Shown one piece after another: positions 5,321 to 9,502 of a stretch of DNA of 9,502 nt. The DNA comes from JBKBRC01 sp046292345 (lineage in GTDB: Bacteria; Bacteroidota; Rhodothermia; Rhodothermales; Rubricoccaceae). A program made the position numbers and the translations under genes. The DNA is taken from NCBI GenBank assembly GCA_046292345.1, contig JBKBRC010000071.1:1-9502 (forward strand), written 5' to 3'. Under the pieces are notes generated by a model that was given only the letters and a program-made list of their open reading frames with translations, ran no database searches and had not been told where the DNA came from. How positions within the stretch are numbered: the stretch's first letter is position 1; the number at the start of each line of letters is the position of its first letter.

Positions 5321-7357
5321 TCAGGCCCCCGCAGCGACCTGCGGCTTCACGCTCGCGCCGTCGCCCGAGGCGCCGTCGCCTGAGGGCGTATGCGGCTCGC
5401 CGTCGCCGGGGAACTGCTTGATGTGCGCCTTCGAGACCGGGTGCCCCGTGCCCGCCGCTACGGGCGAGGACTCGTGGATGTAGAAGGCGCCGTTGGGCTG
5501 CGTGTCCATAAACGCGAGCGCCGCCGCCGCCGCGCGGCGCATCGAGGCGTCACTGTTGCGCTCGAGCGCGCGCAGGTTGGCCTCGATCTGCTCGTGCGCC
5601 ATATGCAGGAAGTGCAGGCCGGCGGCCTTGTCGCGCTCCCAGCGCGGGCCGGAGGCGCCCGCGGCGAGCTGCTGGTCGAGCTTGGAGAGCACGCACGCCC
5701 ACGCGAAGAGCAGCACCGCGTTGTCGGCCAGGCGCGCCTGCGTGGCCTGCGCCGTCACGATCTGCTCCTCCATGCGCTTCGAGGCGAGCTTGAAGGCGCG
5801 CGTGTGCGTCTGCACGTGCCCCGCGAGGCGGTCCGCGAACGAGCGCAGGCTCGGGTGCACGCGCGAGACGGCCGGGCGGGCGACCTTCTTGCCGAGGAAG
5901 ATCTCGGTCGCGAGCGGCGTGCCGGCCTTGATGGTGGCGGGCTTGAGCGCCCCGCTCAGAATGCGCTGCACGTTCTCGGTGAACGTCTCCTCGTCGTCCC
6001 ACTGCACGGCGTTGAGCACGCCGAGCATGTACTCGGCGAGTTGCTTGCCGCCGTAGGCGAACACGAACGACTGCATGACCTCGTTGGAGCCCTCCACGAT
6101 GCGGTGGATGCGGTTGTCCCGCCAGAGGCGCTCGAACTCGTTCTCGGTCACATACCCCTCGCCGCCCATGATCTGCATGGCGTCGTCGATGACCTTCCAG
6201 CCCTCCTCGGAGCAGAAGAGCTTGCAGGCGGCCGTCTCGACCATGATGTCCTTGTCGTGGCGGTCGAGCAGGCCGCACGTCATGTAGAGCATCGCGTCCA
6301 TGGCAAACGTGCGGGCATGCATCTCGGCGATGCGCTTCTGCACGAGCTCGAAATCGGCCAGCGGACGCTGGAACTGGTAGCGCGTCTGGGCCCACTTCGT
6401 CGCCTGCTCGGCGGCCTGCTTGGCCGCGCCCGTCACACCGGCCGAGAGCGTGCACCGGCCGTAGTTGAGGCACGTGAGCGCTACCTTGAGCCCCTGGCCC
6501 TCCTTGTGCAGCAGGTTCTCGCGCGGGACGCGGACGTTCGTGAAGCGGAAGCGCGCCTGCCACGTGCCGCGGATGCCGGTCTTGGAGCGGTTCTTCTCGA
6601 ACACCTCGACGCCCTCCATGTCCGGCGTCACGATCAGCGCCGTGACGCCCTTCTTCTGCCGGCCCGTCCTGGGATCGGTCACCATCTGGTTAGCCATCAC
6701 GGTCATCATGCCCGCGAGCGCACCCGACGTGGACCACTTCTTCTCGCCGTTGAGGATGTAGACACCCTCGGCCTCGTCCCACTCGCAGCGCGTCTGCTGC
6801 CCGGCGGCGTCCGAGCCGACCTGCGGCTCCGAGAGGCAGAACGCCGAGAGGTACTCGCGCGCCACCTTCGGCAGAAAGCGCGCCTTCTGCTCCTCGGTCC
6901 CGAACAGCATCAGCGCCTTGCACCCGATCGACTGGTGGGCCGAGACAACGACCGACGTCGAGCCGCAGCGCCGCCCGATGGCCTCGAGCACGCGGTTGTA
7001 GCTGGCCACGCCGAGCCCGAGGCCGCCGAACTCCTCAGGAATCGTCATGCCCATCACGCCCATGTCGAACAGGCGCTTGATGACCCACTCAGGGATGTAC
7101 TGCTCCTGGTCGATCTCGACGCGCGGGTGCTCGTGGTCGAGGTAGTGCTCGAGCTCGGCGAGCAGCTTGTCTGCCCGGGCCTTTTCGGCCGCCGAAACCT
7201 CGGGGTACGGGAAGACGACGTCTTCGCGGACGCGCCCCCAGAACACGTTCTTAATGAAGCCCATCTCTTCGGGCTCGGGGCCGAACATCGTCTCGGTCTC
7301 GCGGATCATCTGCTGATCGCGCGCCGAGACGCCTTTCATCTGGGTCAGGAGAGACAT
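5321..7357 (-). CDS. Acyl-CoA dehydrogenase, long form with C-terminal extension
   Basis: A 678-aa FAD enzyme that introduces the alpha-beta double bond in acyl-CoA, the first step of fatty-acid beta-oxidation. Visible family motifs are FCLSEPQVGSDAAG (173-186), NGEKKWSTSG (substrate/FAD region) and GGEGYVTENEFERLWRD, followed by HRIVEGSNEVM, where Glu422 takes the place of the catalytic Glu of the classical YEGT motif. Ordinary members are about 380-400 aa. Here about 60 extra residues precede the core and about 230 follow the catalytic Glu, as in VLCAD/ACAD9-like long-chain enzymes, so a long-chain substrate is likely. The extreme C-terminus is a low-complexity tail with a duplicated SGDGA from a 15-bp repeat. 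ATG 7357 has no Shine-Dalgarno sequence; a promoter-like box and a palindrome lie upstream. Transcribed divergently from pyrF. No electron-transfer flavoprotein or thiolase gene is nearby. Confidence 0.95.
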   Translation of the reverse strand: MSLLTQMKGVSARDQQMIRETETMFGPEPEEMGFIKNVFWGRVREDVVFPYPEVSAAEKARADKLLAELEHYLDHEHPRVEIDQEQYIPEWVIKRLFDMGVMGMTIPEEFGGLGLGVASYNRVLEAIGRRCGSTSVVVSAHQSIGCKALMLFGTEEQKARFLPKVAREYLSAFCLSEPQVGSDAAGQQTRCEWDEAEGVYILNGEKKWSTSGALAGMMTVMANQMVTDPRTGRQKKGVTALIVTPDMEGVEVFEKNRSKTGIRGTWQARFRFTNVRVPRENLLHKEGQGLKVALTCLNYGRCTLSAGVTGAAKQAAEQATKWAQTRYQFQRPLADFELVQKRIAEMHARTFAMDAMLYMTCGLLDRHDKDIMVETAACKLFCSEEGWKVIDDAMQIMGGEGYVTENEFERLWRDNRIHRIVEGSNEVMQSFVFAYGGKQLAEYMLGVLNAVQWDDEETFTENVQRILSGALKPATIKAGTPLATEIFLGKKVARPAVSRVHPSLRSFADRLAGHVQTHTRAFKLASKRMEEQIVTAQATQARLADNAVLLFAWACVLSKLDQQLAAGASGPRWERDKAAGLHFLHMAHEQIEANLRALERNSDASMRRAAAAALAFMDTQPNGAFYIHESSPVAAGTGHPVSKAHIKQFPGDGEPHTPSGDGASGDGASVKPQVAAGA
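5355..5384. repeat. 15-bp tandem duplication in the 3' end of the acyl-CoA dehydrogenase gene
   Basis: The unit GCGCCGTCGCCCGAG occurs twice side by side, differing at one base. On the minus strand it encodes a doubled five-residue SGDGA-type segment near the C-terminus. It is in frame, so it lengthens a flexible tail without harm to the enzyme core. Confidence 0.85.
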
Positions 7358-7403
7358 GACTACTTACGGGCGAATGAACGAGAAACGAGCGGGCCGGAAG
7401 CGC

Positions 7404-7420
7404 TTTGCGCCACGCGCAAA
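7404..7420. promoter_or_regulatory. 17-bp palindrome overlapping the acyl-CoA dehydrogenase promoter box
   Basis: TTTGCGC (7404-7410) and GCGCAAA (7414-7420) are exact reverse complements with a 3-nt CAC spacer. The palindrome overlaps the candidate -7 box at 7416-7423 and ends 47 nt before the gene start. A dimeric repressor bound here would block initiation; TetR or GntR regulators of fatty-acid genes act this way in other bacteria. The regulator's identity is not shown. Confidence 0.45.
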
Positions 7421-7423
7421 CTA
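7416..7423 (-). promoter_or_regulatory. Candidate -7 promoter box of the acyl-CoA dehydrogenase gene
   Basis: On the minus strand this reads TAGTTTGC, 58 nt before the ATG at 7357. It differs from the pyrF box TAGCTTGC at one base. Both are followed by GCG. Confidence 0.45.
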
Positions 7424-7453
7424 CGACCGCCCGGTGCGAGCAGGTTTGCCGCG

Positions 7454-7470
7454 CTCCGCTACACGCGGAG
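7454..7470. promoter_or_regulatory. 6-bp inverted repeat upstream of the pyrF promoter box
   Basis: CTCCGC (7454-7459) and GCGGAG (7465-7470) are reverse complements with a 5-nt spacer, 40 nt upstream of the pyrF box and 30 nt upstream of the acyl-CoA dehydrogenase box. It may be an operator in this divergent region. The arms are short and chance cannot be excluded. Confidence 0.2.
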
Positions 7471-7510
7471 TTCGTGCGGGGACGGGCACGGGACGCCTCC
7501 AGCGGGCTGG

Positions 7511-7518
7511 TAGCTTGC
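7511..7518 (+). promoter_or_regulatory. Candidate -7 promoter box of pyrF
   Basis: TAGCTTGC, 22 nt before the ATG at 7541. It fits TAnnTTnG-type boxes seen before four other genes here. The short leader between them lacks a Shine-Dalgarno sequence. Confidence 0.5.
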
Positions 7519-7540
7519 GCGCGTCCCCACGCCCGCCCCG

Positions 7541-8404
7541 ATGGCATACGCAGACGACCCGCTATCGTTCACCCCGCTGCCCTTCACCGCGCGCCTGGCG
7601 CGCGCCACTGCCGAGGCCGGCGCGCCCCTCTGCGTCGGGCTCGACCCCGACCCGGCGCGCCTGCCCGCGCCGCTGCGTGGCCTTGCCAGCGTGGCCGGCG
7701 AGGCCGCCGCGGCCGCCCAGTTCTGCAAGGCCATCGTCGATGCCACGGCCGCGCATGCAGCGGCCTTCAAGCCCAACCTGGCCTTCTTCGAGGCGCTCGG
7801 CGCGCCGGGCTGGCAGGCGCTCGCGACCGTCTGCGCCCACGTGCGCGCCCGAGGCCGCCTGCTCGTGCTCGATGGCAAGCGCGGCGACGTCGGGCATACG
7901 GCCGCGCGCTACGCAGCCGCGCTCTACGACGTCCTCGGCGGCGACGCCGCCACGGTCGCGCCGTACATGGGCGCTGAGAGCATCGCGCCTTTCCTGGCCT
8001 CCCCGGGACGGTGCGCGTTCGTGCTCGTGGCCACGTCTAACCCGGGCGCTGCAGCCCTGCAGGGACTCGAGGTGAGCAGCGAGCCGCCCTCCCGGGAGCC
8101 GCTCTACCGGCACGTGGCCCGCCTTGCGGCCGGGTGCGACGGGCCGGGCGAGACCGGCTTCGTCGTCGGCGCGACGCAGCCGGAAGTGCTCGCCGCGCTC
8201 CGCGAGGCGCACCCGGACGTGCCGTTCCTCGTGCCTGGTGTGGGCGCGCAAGGCGGCTCGGCGGCAGACGTGCGCGCGGCCAACGCCGGCGGGCCGCTGC
8301 TCGTGAATGCGAGCCGCTCGGTCCTGTACGCCTCCGCAGACGCAGACTTCGCGCCGCGCGCGCGCGACGAGGCGGCCCGCCTCGCCGAGGCCCTCCGCGA
8401 CTGA
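7541..8404 (+). CDS. pyrF: Orotidine-5'-phosphate decarboxylase, type 2
   Basis: A 287-aa enzyme catalysing the last step of UMP synthesis, decarboxylation of orotidine 5'-phosphate to UMP, in the cytoplasm. The type 2 signature DGKRGDVGHTA is at 111-121, with Lys113 and Asp116 in the catalytic Asp-Lys-Asp array. Other visible family segments are CVGLDPDPARLP (31-42), FKPNLAFFEALG (76-87), PYMGAESIAPFL (141-152), ATSNPGA (164-170), VPGVGAQGG (231-239) and NASRSVLYA (256-264), the last near the phosphate site. The length fits the longer type 2 subfamily rather than the roughly 230-aa type 1 enzyme. ATG 7541 puts the GLDPD strand at the expected place and follows a promoter-like box by 22 nt. 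It is transcribed alone, with no other pyrimidine gene in view. Its 3' end runs directly into an 18-bp tandem array shared with the convergent dehydrogenase gene. Confidence 0.96.
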   Translation: MAYADDPLSFTPLPFTARLARATAEAGAPLCVGLDPDPARLPAPLRGLASVAGEAAAAAQFCKAIVDATAAHAAAFKPNLAFFEALGAPGWQALATVCAHVRARGRLLVLDGKRGDVGHTAARYAAALYDVLGGDAATVAPYMGAESIAPFLASPGRCAFVLVATSNPGAAALQGLEVSSEPPSREPLYRHVARLAAGCDGPGETGFVVGATQPEVLAALREAHPDVPFLVPGVGAQGGSAADVRAANAGGPLLVNASRSVLYASADADFAPRARDEAARLAEALRD

Positions 8405-8413
8405 CCGCCGGCA

Positions 8414-8477
8414 ACCGACCGGCAGCGACCCACCGACCGGCAGCGACCCACCGACCGGCAGCGACCCACCGACCGGC
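8414..8477. repeat. 18-bp tandem repeat between convergent pyrF and SDR genes
   Basis: The unit GACCGGCAGCGACCCACC occurs three times without mismatch (8417-8434, 8435-8452, 8453-8470), with a 3-nt lead-in and a 7-nt partial copy to 8477, about 3.5 copies. It starts 10 nt after the pyrF stop and takes up most of the 99-nt spacer. It shares unit length and the hexamer GCGACC with the other convergent array at 3628-3805. No terminator with a T-tract is seen in this spacer. Confidence 0.95.
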
Positions 8478-8503
8478 TGGTAGCCGACGGAGCCCCGGCC
8501 CCC

Positions 8504-9382
8504 TCACCCACCGACAACCTCGCCGCCGTTGAGGTGCAGCACCTGCCCGGTCATGTAAGACGAATCGGCGCGCGAGGCGAGGTAGACGAACGCAGGCGCG
8601 ATCTCCTCGGGCTGTCCCGGCCGCCTGAGCGGCACGTCCTCGCCGAACGCGTCCACCTTGTCTTCGTCGAACGTGGACGGGATGAGCGGAGTCCATACGG
8701 GCCCGGGCGCGACGGCATTGACGCGGATCTGCTTCTTGAGCACCTCCTCATTCTGCGCCAGCGAGCGCGTAAATGCCACGATGGCGCCCTTGGTGGAGGC
8801 GTAGTCCAGCAGGCCCGGGCTGCCTCGGTAGGCCGTCACCGATGTCGTGTTGATGATCGCACCGCCCTGCTCGAGCACGGGCAACGCGGCTTTCGCGAAG
8901 AAAAACTGCGCGTAGATGTTGGTGCGGAACGTGTCGTCGAGCTGCTCCTCGGTGATCTCCAGCAGGGATTTCCGGGGGAACTGCACGGCGGCGTTGTTGA
9001 CGAGCACGTCCAGCCGCCCCAGCGCGCGCACCGTCTCCTCGACCGCCTCGCGGCAGGCGGCCTCACTACGGATGTCGCGGCGGAGCAGCACGCAGCGGCG
9101 CCCCTCGGCCTCGACGGCGGCCCTGGTCTGCCGCGCGTCGTCGGTTTCCTCGAGGTAGACGATCGCCACGTCGGCCCCCTCGCGCGCGAACAGAACCGCG
9201 ACGGCGCGGCCGATGCCGCTGCCGCCGCCCGTGATCAGAGCCGCCTGCCCGTCGAGCTTGCCCGCGGCACGGTAGTCCGGGGCCTCGTACTGCGGCGCGG
9301 GGGTCATGGCGTGCTCCCGGCCGGGCTGCGTACGCTGCGTCTGAGCCGGAATGTCGTCTGGCGTGGGACGGCGGCTGGTCAT
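8504..9382 (-). CDS. Short-chain dehydrogenase/reductase, YghA / general stress protein 39 type
   Basis: A 292-aa NAD(P)-dependent classical SDR oxidoreductase. The cofactor motif TGGGSGIG is at 51-58, NNAA at 129-132, and the catalytic Ser181, Tyr194 and Lys198 are in NTTSVTAY and DYASTK. APGPVWTPLIP (225-235), GQPEE (256-260) and the ending TGQVLHLNGG are typical of the YghA/YdaD (GSP39) subfamily, as is the Pro-rich N-terminus before GKLDG. That N-terminus decides the start: ATG 9382 keeps the PAQTQRTQPGREHAMTPAP stretch, which resembles the E. coli YghA N-terminus from memory, whereas the internal Met26 (ATG 9307, with a weak GGAG before it) would lose it. The segment between TRSL and IRVN looks about two residues longer than usual. 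The substrate is unknown; relatives are linked to stress or aldehyde/alcohol metabolism. A 16-bp repeat lies 75 nt upstream. Confidence 0.92.
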   Translation of the reverse strand: MTSRRPTPDDIPAQTQRTQPGREHAMTPAPQYEAPDYRAAGKLDGQAALITGGGSGIGRAVAVLFAREGADVAIVYLEETDDARQTRAAVEAEGRRCVLLRRDIRSEAACREAVEETVRALGRLDVLVNNAAVQFPRKSLLEITEEQLDDTFRTNIYAQFFFAKAALPVLEQGGAIINTTSVTAYRGSPGLLDYASTKGAIVAFTRSLAQNEEVLKKQIRVNAVAPGPVWTPLIPSTFDEDKVDAFGEDVPLRRPGQPEEIAPAFVYLASRADSSYMTGQVLHLNGGEVVGG

Positions 9383-9457
9383 GATGCGAAAGGCTGAGAG
9401 GGGAGGTGAAGGACAGGCGCAGCGCCCCGGATGTTTCTGCGCGCCCCGGGCAGGACC

Positions 9458-9502
9458 GCACGGTAACCTTTCGGCACGGTAACCTTTCGGCACGGTAACC
9501 TT
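9458..9502. repeat. 16-bp tandem repeat upstream of the SDR gene, running off the window
   Basis: The unit GCACGGTAACCTTTCG repeats perfectly with period 16 for 45 bp (2.8 copies) and is cut by the window edge. Each copy holds the near-palindrome GGTAACC. On the minus strand each copy also contains TACCGTGC, which matches the TAGCTTGC promoter-type box at 6 of 8 positions. The array lies 75 nt and more upstream of the SDR start, so it could be a regulatory array, or simply a minisatellite. Confidence 0.9.

Noticed and set aside
5390..7513. A 707-codon plus-strand open frame opposite the acyl-CoA dehydrogenase
   Set aside because: It is the antisense shadow of a gene with full catalytic motifs; composition is Arg/Leu/Val/Glu-rich and no domain is recognisable.
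8414..8477. In-frame repeat protein or C-terminal extension encoded by the array
   Set aside because: The stop codons of both pyrF (8402-8404) and the SDR gene (8504-8506) precede the array in their own frames, and no start or family motif links the repeat frames to a protein.
9383..9493. Longer N-terminus for the SDR starting at 9493
   Set aside because: The extension would be translated from the 16-bp repeat, and the recognisable YghA-like N-terminus begins at 9382.
1..9502. Mobile element, phage, toxin-antitoxin or defence island
   Set aside because: All seven genes are recognisable metabolic or housekeeping families with matching composition; no transposase, integrase, terminal inverted repeat pair or attachment site is seen.

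Overview
This is a GC-rich bacterial chromosome segment from a draft assembly; a run of exactly 100 Ns at 3667-3766 is a placeholder gap. It holds seven protein genes, all of housekeeping or general-metabolism type. I see no rRNA, tRNA, CRISPR array, transposase, phage gene or defence system. None of the seven start codons has a strong Shine-Dalgarno sequence. Five of the gene fronts carry a TAnnTTnG-like or TATACT box 21-58 nt upstream. That resembles the Bacteroidota-type -7 element (TAnnTTTG). With the high GC this makes Rhodothermota (for example Rubricoccaceae) my best guess, which is inference only.

Layout: (1) 1-944 (-), a sugar-nucleotide epimerase/dehydratase cut by the window edge. 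(2) A divergent promoter region at 945-1067. (3) 1068-2939 (+), a cNMP-binding/CBS/DUF294 nucleotidyltransferase-like protein, followed after 3 nt by (4) 2943-3629 (+), a DEDDh 3'-5' exonuclease; the two form an operon. (5) An 18-bp tandem array interrupted by the gap. (6) 3833-5095 (-), an M16 zinc peptidase. (7) A 225-nt spacer with two strong hairpins. (8) 5321-7357 (-), a long acyl-CoA dehydrogenase. (9) A divergent promoter region at 7358-7540 with a 17-bp palindrome. (10) 7541-8404 (+), type 2 orotidine-5'-phosphate decarboxylase (pyrF). (11) A second 18-bp tandem array between convergent gene ends. (12) 8504-9382 (-), a YghA/GSP39-type short-chain dehydrogenase. (13) A 16-bp tandem repeat running off the right edge.

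The genes do not form one pathway: sugar-nucleotide synthesis, fatty-acid beta-oxidation, pyrimidine synthesis, proteolysis and a signalling/nuclease pair sit side by side with frequent strand switches. The most unusual content is non-coding. Short tandem repeats (15, 16 and 18 bp) recur at gene ends. Both convergent intergenic spaces are filled by 18-bp arrays that share sequence with the last codons of a flanking gene, and one of them broke the assembly. No new multi-gene system is visible.
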